Assembly (NCBI GenBank): GCA_006384855.1 | Contig: VCJN01002436.1 | Location: 1 to 64,000 of the forward strand | Length of the DNA: 64,000 nucleotides | Origin: Tetraselmis striata | Lineage: Eukaryota > Chlorophyta > Chlorodendrophyceae > Chlorodendrales > Chlorodendraceae | Reading direction: 5' to 3' | Part shown: in pieces, positions 31,840-44,297 of the stretch | How positions within the stretch are numbered: position 1 is the stretch's first letter | Layout: each line of letters opens with the position of its first letter | Program-made: the position numbers and the translations under genes | The notes under the pieces: generated by a model | Database searches by the model: none | Seen by the model: only the letters and a program-made list of their open reading frames with translations | Told to the model about the DNA's origin: nothing

Positions 31840-33360
31840 CTTATTTAAGATCCGAGCTATAAGTTCTTGCATTACTGAGGCTGAACTTGGTAAATAATTT
31901 CAACGGGTTGCATGATTTTCTGTAATTCCCGTTGCGTCGCGGCAGATTCAAGCCGCCCGATGTGCCAAGTAGGTCGCCAAGTACAAACGACGTATGCGCG
32001 CCTGCGGTTCTGAAGTCGGTAAATAGCGAGTCGCCATAGTATTTTTGTGGACCATGACCTATTCTGGACCATTTCGCCACGACAACCCCAACACTCCTGA
32101 TAGGCAATCGGTATGTGGTCAATCAAGACAAGTGAGTATGGCCCCATCTAGACCCTGACTAGGGTCTAGGGCTTACTTGCTTGGGTGGTGCTGTGGTGAA
32201 TCGGGTCGCGGGTTGTACGCTGACGCTGTCATGGCGCGGACATGATAAAGCTTACCCACTTTGAGCAACGGAAGTTGATGGTAATAAGGCTGTAAGCAAC
32301 AATTTTCAAAACTTGGGAAGACCCCTCCTCTTTTGGTCAGGCAGACACTTTCACACTTTGCCATGCTTCCGGTCTTCAAGTGACCGGGGCCGCCAAACAC
32401 CACAAATAACCGAAATATGAATCCCGCAATGTAAAGGCGCGCTTAATTATTAACTGCAACACAAACCACTCAAAATCGCACCAAAAAACACTAAATACCA
32501 TATCAAATGCTGTCCTACCTTGAACTAATGTACCGCGAATATTTCAAAAAGCGGTAAAAGTTTTTACTTGTACTACCCGTATCTGATGCACGATACCTAA
32601 TATCTAATACACGATACATTACTTGTACCATCTTACCGTTTTCCCTGCACTACAGCTCGCGCATGGGCTGTGACACCGGCGGCGGTACGAGTGGCACCCT
32701 ACAGCAGGTATGTATACTGATGACGTGGCTTGGTGTGGTTTTGTCGGTCACAGTCGCTACTCGGATTGTTTGTTGCGGATTCCGAACGAAGAAATTTCTT
32801 CATCAGTCCAAATTGGTTGTTGATTTTCTTTTGCTGTGCAATTGCGATGCGATACATTTTTAGTATGAAATACCGATGCTCATTTGGATTTCGCAGGGAG
32901 AACGGGTAGTATATCTGCCATCTAGTGCTAAGAGCATCAGCAGTAGGCTGCACAGCAGCATGCAGCCTGCGCAAGGCAGAATGGACGAGTGTAGCACACT
33001 CGGTTATGAGCACGAGCATCAGCCACCTTTGCGTGAGTGTCAAAGGACAATCCTTGATCGCGCTCGGCAACGTGGGACCATCAGGACATCGCAACATGTA
33101 ACATTTACAGCGGTTTCGTCAGATGGTTTGAAAGCGGGGGCTCTCATTTTGCTTCAGTACAACCTCCTCTGCATAATCCGAGCTCGACACCTCGTGGCAA
33201 TGACTACCCAGGACCTACACGGTCAAAGTAACACCACAGCATCGTGATATCGGCGCACGTGCGCCCCATGTGTGGGGTTACAATCAAGTATTATTATTAC
33301 CGGTTATATATATACACGCTCGCAGATTGCAGGGCGTACTCGCACCGTGCGGATCAGTCA
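31840..33360. other. Stretch without a recognised gene
   Basis: Short frames on both strands (for example minus 31.84-32.15 kb) show no domain. A CAG-GTATGT donor-like site near 32708 is not supported by a coding exon. Confidence 0.4.
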
Positions 33361-33449
33361 ACACGCTCGGATTCAGCCGCCGAGCGCTCATGACGCATAT
33401 TTTCTGAACACTTGACGTAATTGCTGTGTTGGTATGATCAACGGCTCTG

Positions 33450-33610
33450 CTGAGGCGTCGGATGAGGCAGCCTGTTTGATCCCACATCGCCACCGCGTTG
33501 AGCCCTCCAATGACGTCTCCCGCGAGCAAAGCCTCCTGATGCTCTGGATCACTGCAAGCACAGAGTTCCTCTCAGTGATAGAGTGCCCGGATACGCTGCC
33601 AGGTACGCCA
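33450..33610. repeat. Dispersed ~170-bp repeat, copy 2
   Basis: Partner of 29820-30000 in the same orientation. It lies just beyond the 3' end of the large minus-strand gene. Confidence 0.5.
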
Positions 33611-33766
33611 TGGCGCGGACAACACAGCATGCATAATTGCCCCAAAAGATGTTATGCCATAAAGCAACTGTCAAATAAACGAGGTCGCATCCAGCATTCC
33701 AGCAGCTTCCCATCATTCTGACATCGCTTTCTGGGACACTGCGCCCGCGTGTGTTACCTGCGTTGG

Positions 33767-35951
33767 TCACGATGGCGGCATGGGGATGTTGTTGAGCAAC
33801 GCAGACAAGACAAATGGCTTGTACTCCGCCTCCAGCGTCTGTAGGAGCGGAAACACCACTCGTCAGTAGGAGCACTATCCTCGCCGAGCGCACACGGAAG
33901 ACTGTGCGTATTGCACGGCTGGCATGGCATAGCGGAGGAAGACAACTCAGCGCTGTCTGAGCGCGCCGCCAGGGAACACCAGCGGGAAACTTACGCCGAT
34001 ATAGTCAAGATATTCAGTGAGCCTGAACGATCCCAGCTGGGACTGCAGGATCCACGGCACCAGATCTGCCTGGGCCGCATGTTGACGCGCCTCGGACTGC
34101 ACAACAGGGGCAGCAGAGGGCGGAAAGCATTCATGGCGAGGTGCGGGACATGGCAGTGGCCTGGAGACACGGCACTGGGAGCGCACACGGGCCGGCCTGT
34201 GACGCAATGCCCCAAGATCAGCAACTGCGTCACACCTCACAGTGCCGCAGGAGCGCCACAAGAAAGTAGATGATGTAGTCTGGACCCATCACCTGCAGCA
34301 CACCCAGAAATCAACGCCCGTCAGGGGTCAGTGCCTTCCCTGGCAGCGGGCCAGCACTGCAAGTGGCAATGCCGGCGGAATCACCGTGTGCATCACCGTG
34401 TGCATCACCGGCCGTGTGCATCCGCAGGTGCCCACGGGAACATTTTGTACACTACTCCACGCAAAATGGCACCGGGCATAATGGGTATCTGTCGGCGGGC
34501 TGCCACAGGCATCGCACGCCGGTCGGGTGGCATGCTGCATGCCGTGAGACGCACCAGTTTCAGGCAGGTGAAGTGCAGGATGTCCTCCCAGTGCAGGTAG
34601 TTCAGGAAGCCCTGCAGCGACAGGTCGCACATGTTAGCACAGCCTCACCGGGCAGGCGGATGCCCGTGTGTGCCCAAGGTTGAGGCGGACAATGTTTCAG
34701 TGGCAGTGCCGCACTTGTGGCGTGCCTGCCTGCCAGCGCCCACAATCAACATGGGTGCCGACGCACTTCGAAGATATTAGCAGCAAAAAAGCGCCTTGCC
34801 TTTTGCCACCCAAATCAAACGAATACATGGCGATTACATTACGAAAGTAAAAAATGGGGTGAATTGGGGTGGAAGGGCAGGGGGGGGGGGGGGGGGGGGG
34901 CACGTGAGACAGCCACCGCAGGAGGATGTGGGAGATGGAGACATGGGCCGCAGAAAAAGCGCCCGCAAGTCCCGGCATCTGCTCGCATGCCACCGTTTCC
35001 ACCTGCATCGTTCCATGGCGGCAGTCAGTCGCCCGCATTCCCTGTAGCTGATAAACGGGATAGGCAGAAGGAGGGATGGACCAGCGAGCTCGGATCGGCG
35101 AGGTGTGTGTGTCTGGTGGGGGGCGGGGGGCACAATCCATGCGGAAGGCGTGGATAGGAGCAGCGGAAGAGGCAGCACGCGCGGGTGCGCAAAGGGTTGA
35201 TACTAGCAGGCGGTGCGTCACGCAAGCTGCGGGCCTGAGCGCACAATGTGACAGATCATCATGGCGGGGCGGCTGCCAGCGACGGCTTCTCCCCATGCGG
35301 GCCATAGGTACACCGACGCAGGCGAGTGTGTAAGGTAGGCGAAAAACTCCTGCGCAGCGGCACCCAGCCGGCTCAGCACGTGTGCCTCAATGAGTCACGT
35401 GCGGGTAGCGGTTGGACTCACAGCGGGGCCCCTCCGCCGCTGCGGCACCACGATCGCCCAGCACGGCGGCCTGTTGCCGTCGCGGGCCGCACCTGCGTGA
35501 TGACGCCAGACCCCATGATGCTCCAGATGACGGCCACAAACCAGTCGGTGCTGAACCCCTTGGCGCCGCCCCTGCACACCCAGAAGCGCATTAGTCGCCG
35601 GCACGTGGCTGCGACTTCAACATAAATAATGCGACCACACCGTACCCGCCGCAACGGCTGCGGGTTCGCTGTATATAGCATCGTTTGACCCCCCCGTCTG
35701 CAAAGAGAGGAAAGCAATCATTCCTCTTATAATATATCATAACACGAATACCGCACGGACCTTCTGACTCTTTGATGCAAAACAGTCCATTATTCCGCAA
35801 TCCCCTGAACCCAATCAACTGTTACGTCCACTGTTGTCCCATCAATCCTGCGCGATAATACTCGATATTGGGGATGAGGGGGCCTTTTAGCCGCACTGGC
35901 TCTATGGTATGTATGCACTTGAGAGAAGAGACTAGCGAAATGACATGGGGC

Positions 35952-35991
<40 letters not shown>

Positions 35992-38900
35992 GGGGGTGGG
36001 TGGGGGGGGGGGGGGGGGCGGGGGGATAGTGCGGTGGTCACGAGTAGGCATTCCCCACAGCCCTGCCTATTGTTGTCAGTGCAAACCAGCGGGGCAGGCC
36101 CCACCCAGGCGCAGCCGCTTGAGCGTCGTGACACGCGGCGGCGCTGGAGGCCACCGCCTGGTGCGCCCAGCGGCTGAGCTCGAGGAGCGACTCCGCGCCC
36201 CAATCGTCCCGGCGCGACGTGCCCGTGAAGTAGCCGGACGCCACCCTGTGATGCAGCCACGGCAATGGGCGGCAGCGCAATCTCACCCACGCAGCGACCC
36301 CCTGTGTCCTGACTTTGGTTTCGGAGCACGGCACCATCACGCCACGGGATCACACTCCCGAAAGGAGCATACTCGAAAATGGAGTCAAATAGTAACATGT
36401 TGCGCAAATTGTAACAACACACAATTGATAGATTTGTCTTCATTTTGGTATTGGTTCAGGTAGACTCATCCATGAGTGTTATACATAACCACTCTTGCAA
36501 TTGTTATTTTTACTAGAAATTGTGCCTTTAAAGGACTCAATAACAAAAACAACAATTGTTTGGCTTCAGCGACAACTGTACACATGTTTTGTAATATAAC
36601 CATATACAACTTTGACAACATGGGGCTCCGGGAGCTGCGAGCTGTGCGAGGGTTGCTGTTTGGCAGGTGAAGAGGGATCGGCGGACGGAGCGTTGTGGAC
36701 ACCTGTGGAAGTAGGCGGCGGCGCGGCGGAGGCCCTGGCTTACGACCTCCTCCAGCGGGGGCAGCTTCAGCGGGGCGCTGCCGCCGCCGTCTTCGCCGCC
36801 GTGGCTGGCCAGCACCCGCGGGATGGGCGTCCACGGGATGGGCGCCTGACAGCTGATGGTCGCCAGGTGGTGCCCTGGCCAGCGGGGCGGGTGTGCGGGG
36901 GGGGGGGGGGGGGGGGGGGGGGGCTTGCTCAATGGCCAGCACTTGACGTGATGGTGCCATGCTCCGAAACCATATTCCGGACACAGGGGTCGCTGTGTGG
37001 GCGAGATTGCGCCGCCGCCCATTGCCGTGCACCACAGGGTGGCGTCCGGCTACTTCACGGGCACGCCGCGCAGTCGCTCTTGGGCGCGCCGTCGCTGGGG
37101 CGCGGGCGTCGCTCTATCTTTGGATTTCTGTGCAAAGGCTGGGAGACCAGGGCGCGTAGTAGCAGTGTCCTTTGGTTGCACAGCACCCCTCTGCCAGAAC
37201 TCTGAGTACCGCCCACGTGTATTCCACACAAACACAGCGCGCCCTCCCCGCCGGTCACCACATGGGGTAAAGCGTGAATGGTGAGCGCGTGCATGGTTGC
37301 GTGGCGGCTACCACATGCCCGGATTGCGATCTACAAGCAGGAAAAGGCAAGTGAATCAACCGAGGGTACCCCCCCCCCCCCCCCTTGACCCTGCTTTACT
37401 GGCACCGCAGACGTACGTGCGCGGCAACTATAAGAAGCTGCAAATTCGCCAACTTGATGCACTTTGGGTGCCGGCGTAGCCACAAGAGCCCGAATAACAA
37501 GCCTGAAATTCGGCTTGCATGCAACCTATAGGCGCATGCGCTATCGTTCCCCTTTAGTGCCTTCTACATTCGACCTCCGACTGGTAGGGCAGGTCCGTAC
37601 TCGAAGTGCTCGCATTAAAGCGCCGGCGCCCGCAGCCGGTTTGCCAGCAGCATCAGCGTCAAACATCGTGTCAACTATAGCACACGCCACCGGACACATC
37701 GGTCGGCAGGCTACCCGCTGCAGGCGCATCGACAGCAAGCCACGTGGCGCAGCGTCCGATTTTTTGACGTGTTCGACGCAGGCAGGACACAGTCGCAAAT
37801 GCCCCCCCGCATCGGCAAAGATGGATCACCGCAGTCTGCTGCCATGCGCCTCACTTTTGGGTCGGCGGCCGCGGCGCGGGGCCCGCACCTGCCGGATGCT
37901 TCCCAAACATGGCCACCATCACGGTGCGCTGCAGCAGCAGGCCGACCACCGAGATGTTGAGCGCCCCGGAGGACATGTCCTCCACGAGCTTCAACTGCGG
38001 GCATGGGCAACCGGCAAGGACAAGGACAAGGAAGGAATGGGGTTAGGCGTGTGGGGAGTTTGCGGTGTGGCCCTCCTTGCACCCCCCCCCCCCCCCCGCC
38101 CCTTGCGCCCCCGCGCGCTCGCCGCACCTGGACGCTCTCCCACCACAGGGTGGCCTCCTCCATGCCCGGGGCCTTGTTCACCACGGCGTCCAGCGTGCCC
38201 GCGGACACGGCCTCGGCTGCGGTGCCGGGCTTTGGCCGTGTCGGGGCGCCGCCACCCGCAGAAGGATCCCTGGCGGGCGGGGCACACCGTGCCTTTCAGT
38301 GCTCAGCCGGGGAGATGACAGGGCGCGGGGCTGAGGACCGTGCGCGGTGAGTGGGCGGAGGGATGCCAATGGATCGGAGTATGGACCGCTTTCTTAGCAC
38401 GGGCCTACAAACCCGGGCCGGTCTTAGTTAGGAGCCGCTACGCCCGAGTTCTCCAGACAAGCGGCACGTCATAGCTTCCGTGGATATGCCCCGACTCTAC
38501 ACTAAGTAACCAGCAGCATCCCCCTGTCTCCAACAGGGATCTTGGCTGGGACATCGCGGCCCTTGGTCCAGAGCCCCGGTACGGGTGACTGCGCGTCGGG
38601 GGGTGCACCTAGCGTTCCTTCCGGAATCAGGGCGCCGGCACTTTAATAAGAACCTCGTAATGAATCTGCGATTGCTTCTTCTACGTTTAAGTCATGCTGG
38701 GGGGGGAATGTTGTCGACGTTGCGTTGGCAGCTCGGTGCCGGTACAGGGCCAAGCAGCATTGCCAATTGCCGCCTCGGCGAATTGCTGTTCCTCCTAAGG
38801 AGGGGGGGGGGGGGGGGGGGGGGGGGCATACGTGGGCGCGCCCGCCTTTTGGTCATCGTACCACGTCGCGGCCTTGATGTGGCAGGGATAGGGCACCAGC

Positions 38901-41900
38901 GCGCGCTCCCCGTTGCCGCCCAGCGTGTGCTGCGCCTCCAGCAGCGCGTGCGCCGAGGCGCTGTTCATGTCCACGATGGTCTCCAGCACCCAGCCTGGAC
39001 GCACGCGATGCGGAGGCCATCAGCGCCGCCGCCTCAGCGGGGAGGCGCCACCCTCCAAGTGCGCGCCCCAGCAGCTGCACACACCGCCCACCTGCACAAG
39101 CTCTCTCGGAAAATATCGGCCGGGACCCATAATACTGGTGCCCTCGCTAGCCGAACATCAATCCCCCCCCCCTCCCCTTGGCAAGTGTCATCATTTCGGG
39201 CTCTGATTGCGGCCTCTTAATTGCCAATTCAACAACACCAACGGTCAACTCCAATAGGAAACACTGCTGCAGCATGAGTAGCATGAGTGACATGTGTCTG
39301 TCGCGGAGCGTGGGATGACTGTATCGGCAGGCATTGGAGTTGGCCGCTCTTCCCTCCTTGGCGCCCCTTTCCAAACAGAACAACCAGGCTCCTGGCAACT
39401 TGGGTTGCATGGTTTCGGAGCAGCTACAACCCAGCTTCCATTCCCTGATATTTGAGGCACGGGTGACCGTACATGGCCTGTCGCCCAGGTTGAATCCCTA
39501 ATAGGACGGAAAAATGACTGACTGACTGACATCGCCGCGTGGCTTCACACCGCGCATTCACTGTCCGTACTCCTAGACCAAGACATGAAAACAACCCTCT
39601 TCTAAAGCAAAGCCATTGCCGCCCGCTCCATTTTGGTCCGGACCTTGCGTATGCGGTGCCAGGCTTATGGCGGTGGTTTTGGTGGCTCGGAGGTGTGTAT
39701 GTGTCTTCGTGAGACACGTGCGACTTAGGTAACCGCATTCAGTTCCCGCAACTCCAACCTGGCCACGAGGGCCATGTAGATGCTGAACAGTGGGATTCAC
39801 TCCCGACCCCGGGTCGCTGTGGGGCTCCCCGGGCTAAAATCGGGCTAAAGTCGTATCCACCGCTAAAGGCCGCGCGAAGCGTCGTACGCCGTTAGTCTGA
39901 GGCACTGAGGGCACCTGAGCGAACGATGCTGCGCACGGCCCTTTGCGACGGATGCGATTCTAGCCCGGGAAGCCCCTCAGTGACTCCGGGGTCAATCCTA
40001 CTGTTCAGCATCTGTGGCCCTCCTGGCCAGGTTGGAAAGTGGGCTGAGAGTAGGTACCACAGCAGGAAGTGCCGAGGCGCTCGCGTGATCGAACCGCCAA
40101 GACAGATTCCACGCAACACGCCGACTTTGCGCACGTCAGCATCGAAAGCTGCGGGCACTGCGTTTCTGGACCGTGACGACGAGCCGAAGCGCCCGGGGCG
40201 GCTGTGATGAGGAAAAAGGGGGGGGGAGGGGGGTGAGGCGGCGCATGCGTACTTTCATTGTCCGCCAGCTGGGGGACATTGGTTGCCGGGGCCATCTCTG
40301 CGTCCATGCTGGCTCGCCGACTGCCTTTCTTCCTGTGCACAGCAACTCAATGTGTCATTCCGCCGGTAGGCCATTACACGAGCATCGATTCAGGCGCGTT
40401 ATCGGGCACCGGCTGGAGGAGGGGCCCGTGGGAGGGGGGGGGGGGGGGGGGGGCACTTTGTCTTGGGGCCCCGACCGCCGCCTTTGGCCTGCGCCACAGA
40501 ACAGCGCCCTGGATTAGTTACCCGTCTCTGTATTGTGATGCGGGGCTGTCCCTGAGCTGCCGATCCATCCCGTGTGGGATCCGCAACCGGTCCGCATGCC
40601 ATGCCCCCGCGTCGATGGACGAGAGAACGACTGCGGCGGCCGATAAGAGTTGTGTTGCGACATCGCGTCGAAGCAGCGGCTCGTACACAGAGCGGATGTC
40701 GACAGTGCGCCCAGCTCTTCCCGCTAACCACAAATGGCCGCCGCACCTAAAATTACCCTGATCGCAAGCCTCTGATTGGGCTTCCGCGCAACCAATCAGA
40801 AGGTTCGCGATAGCTCCTCCAAACCTTTTCCTACATTGGCCTCTGGCAGGCAGGGCAGATTCCTATTTGCGGTGCTCGAACCGCACCGGCACACGCACAG
40901 CAGCGGCAGATCAGCGATGTTTCGCGGCCCGGAGGGAGGTTGACGCGTTGGGGAGGTGGCGCCTCGCAAGGGCGTTGGGAGAGGGCAGCAGCGCCCTCCA
41001 AAGGGGCGCCGTGCCATGGAGCAGGGTGCCCCCTGGCTGGAGGAATGGTAGGGCCAGCGCATGGGAGGGGCGTGGGGAGGGCAAACCGGCAGGCGGGCCT
41101 CGCGGCTCCCACCTTTTTGTCTGGGGCAGCTGGCGGCTCAGGCTGCGGTTGGATTTCGTTGGGATGCGCGTTGATGTGGCGCATCAGGATCTGCCGGGGG
41201 GGGGGGGGGGGGGGGGGCAGCGTCAGGCAGCATTGCTGCAAACCCAGATGCTCCGAAACCATACAGCAGCAGCAACAGCCAATGAGCCATGCAATACACC
41301 GGGCCACAAATACTTCAGGTGGATCAGCACAAGAGGTGTGTGTTTTGGGGGGGGGGGGGGGGGGGGGGGCGGTTGTTCACTTCCGGCAGCTTCGTGGAGG
41401 CGCAGAGCATCGACAGCCCATCCACGTCCAGCCTGTACATGCAGCACAGCTGCAACCCCACCTGTGCGCCGCAGCAGCAGGACAGTCGCCGGCGCGTCAG
41501 GAGCCGCGACTGCGCTGGGCGCGCTGCCGGGGAGGCAGGTCGGGGAGACAACAGCGGCGGAGGCAATGCAGAGGCTGGCAAAAAGACGTCGCAGTTCCCG
41601 GTGGGTGTCCCCCTGCGGAGCATCATCGCAGAGTGCGATGCACCCCCCCCCCCCCCCCCACCCCCCTCCTCCTACTCCCTGCCGGCGCTTCAAATAAGTG
41701 CCCTGCCCCATCAGGCGCTGCAGCTGTGAGTAGTGGGGGAGGCCCAAGAATGCGTGGAGACCCTCACTGCACCTGAAGGGTGCCCCTCCCCCCCCCCCCC
41801 CCACCCCTGGGTGCCCTGTTCCCGCGGGCTCAGCGCTGCCCTTCCCTGATGCACCACAATGGGGTCCATGCCAGGGCTCAGCGGCTCCGGCTGCTGTGAT

Positions 41901-44256
41901 GTGGAGTGCGCAGAGCCCGGCGCACCTGCTGAGTGTCCTCCGGGTACGCGTTGCCGTACGTCTCCTTCCCGCCCGTCAGCCCCTCCACCAGCCCCTTCAG
42001 CACCTGGCACGGGCGGGCAGAGCGGCACGGTCATCGCTTAGACAGCCAGTGGCGGAACCTTCTCCCCGCTAGGGCCCCCTCTCGGCCACACGCATTGCCT
42101 TTCCCACAGGGAAGAGAAAGGCGTGATCCACGGCCCCGCCCCAGTCGCTGGGTAAAATGCACAGCCACAACCGACACTGTGACGCATCTATCTGTGGGGG
42201 CAGCAGGGTGTCCGAGGATACCCGGGCAATTGAACACGGTGCGCAGGGGGGGGGGGGCAAGTGCCGCTTGGCATGCGTATGGCAATAAGCGCCCTGCTGC
42301 TCGGTGGTGGGGTTTCTCACCCGCTGCGTGTCTGGCAGAAGTGGGATCTTGAAGGGCTCGTGCAGCAGGTGCGCAGCGCTGCGGTGCCACGCCAGGACGC
42401 CCTGAGTGGTGCAGCCAGGGGACGCATGGAAGCGAGTCGGACTCGGGAAGGAGAAAGGGAAGGGGGTTGCCCCGGGGGGGGGGGGGGGAGGGGGCGGGGT
42501 TCCCGCTCATCCCAGAATCAGCATGGGCACATACACACAAATGTGTAGAGCTCACGTAGACCAAACACATAGCGAAAAACATGCCACCTGCATATTCATC
42601 CAGGGTTCGCATGCTGCTTTCTGCCGCTCGTGGTCCCCGCCAAGTGACACACCCGGTATGTCATGGTCTCATCAGGGCCTGCGCCCGGCTGCTCTCGGGT
42701 TTGCCCATTGACTACCGATACAAGTCGCGCGCTGCTTGCCGGTTACGATGGTGCCATTCACCCTTCTCAGGGTGGCGCAATCGCGCATTTCCGAGATGCG
42801 GCAGAGCCCCCCACCGTTTTCTTGTCCCAAAAGACAAGTCGTTGACCGGACTGTCGGGAGCGCGGGGCTTGAACCAGGGCGGGTGGGACATGACACGGGC
42901 AAGAAAGGTCAGGGGAGGAAGGGGGGGGGGGGGGGGGGACCCGGACCTGCATGTCCCGGAGGCTGTTCAGGATGGGGTACGCCGACGCATCGCTCTGCGG
43001 CACATCGTGGCGCGGCAGGCGTTTAGTCAACTGGGGGCGCAGCTAGGAGGCACGTGCCGATGCTCGGAAGGTACCCAGCGCTCCGCATGCCAGCTGCCGC
43101 AGCACCATCTTCAGCCGCGGTGTTGTGGATGCCAAAGCCAGGGCAACAACATGATGACGGGGGGACGCACACCTGCAGCAGGACGCCGAGGTCGTGCTGG
43201 CTGAGCAGCTCCCGCGTGAGCTCCACCCACACCAGGCGCGGCAGTCCGCAGGTCACCAGCGCCTCCGCGCCCTCCTCAACAAGCGCCAGCCCGCTCGCCT
43301 GCGCCGGAGAGCGGGTCACAACCTCCTCAGCGCACAGCGCACATTACGCCTTCGCACGGCGGAGAATACTACACGCTTCTAATTCAAGGCATGTTTGCGC
43401 ATCAGCAGGTGTCACAAGCCAGCACCGCCAAACAAAGGGATTGAATCTTCACACCCTAGTACTGCGGAGAAAGGTGCAACGTATCATCATAATTGCTTGA
43501 TGATGACGAAGACTCGATCCCGTTATCATTAAAATGCATGTAAGGGCTACTGACCGGAAATTCATTTGTGGAACAGTGTACATCGCCCACAGCAGTAACA
43601 TGCACATTGATGTGACGATGACTAGCACAGAAAGAGGGAGACGTACAAACCCCTGCTGTCCTGCATCGACGCCATGGCCGGAGGACGTGATGTCTGAGTT
43701 CATTTACTCACATGCGCAATCAGTGACTTGGGAGAAGTGCATGCTCCGAAACCATGTGATCTTAATAGGAATTTCTGGCTCTGCCTCGCTAGGCCGGCTC
43801 AAAAATGAAGCTCCACTGCTCGCAGCAGACCAGAATCGGCCCGGCTTCTAAACCACACCTCTAGAGTCAAGACCATCGCGCTGGTGCACCCGGGTACTGG
43901 TAACATCGGACCGTCACATTGGCGCCCCGCTCATACCAGACACAGCGCCCCTAGCCAGGGGAGGTTGTATGGCCTCGTTGGCCGCATGCGCACGCTCACC
44001 TGCCGCAGCAGCTCAGCGCGCTCCTCTGGCCCGCTGGTGGCAGCGACGTAGCGCTTGGTGAGGTGCGTGGCGGCCGCCACTGCCGCGCCGTTCTCCACCA
44101 CAATCTGCACGCCCATGGGGCACGTGGCAATGCTGCACAGCGCGCCTGCGCACATGGCCACCACATTCTGCGGACACGTGGCGCATGGCGTCAGCGCATT
44201 CTGGCGTCTGCACGTGGATTATTGGTGGCGGGAAGAAGAGCATGCCAGGAGGGGGG

Positions 44257-44297
<41 letters not shown>

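Noticed and set aside
33767-34096. Identification of the large gene as RME-8/DNAJC13
   Set aside because: A short QADLVPWILQ match to an RME-8 motif is not supported by a J domain, IWN repeats or the expected total length.
34331-34683. Zinc-ribbon-like frame CDACGSPPTDTHYARC
   Set aside because: It overlaps an in-phase exon (34611-34555) and its intron of the large gene in another frame, and has no independent support.
34717-35157. Plus-strand glycine-rich frames across the poly-G runs
   Set aside because: Homopolymer artefacts antisense to the exons of the large gene.
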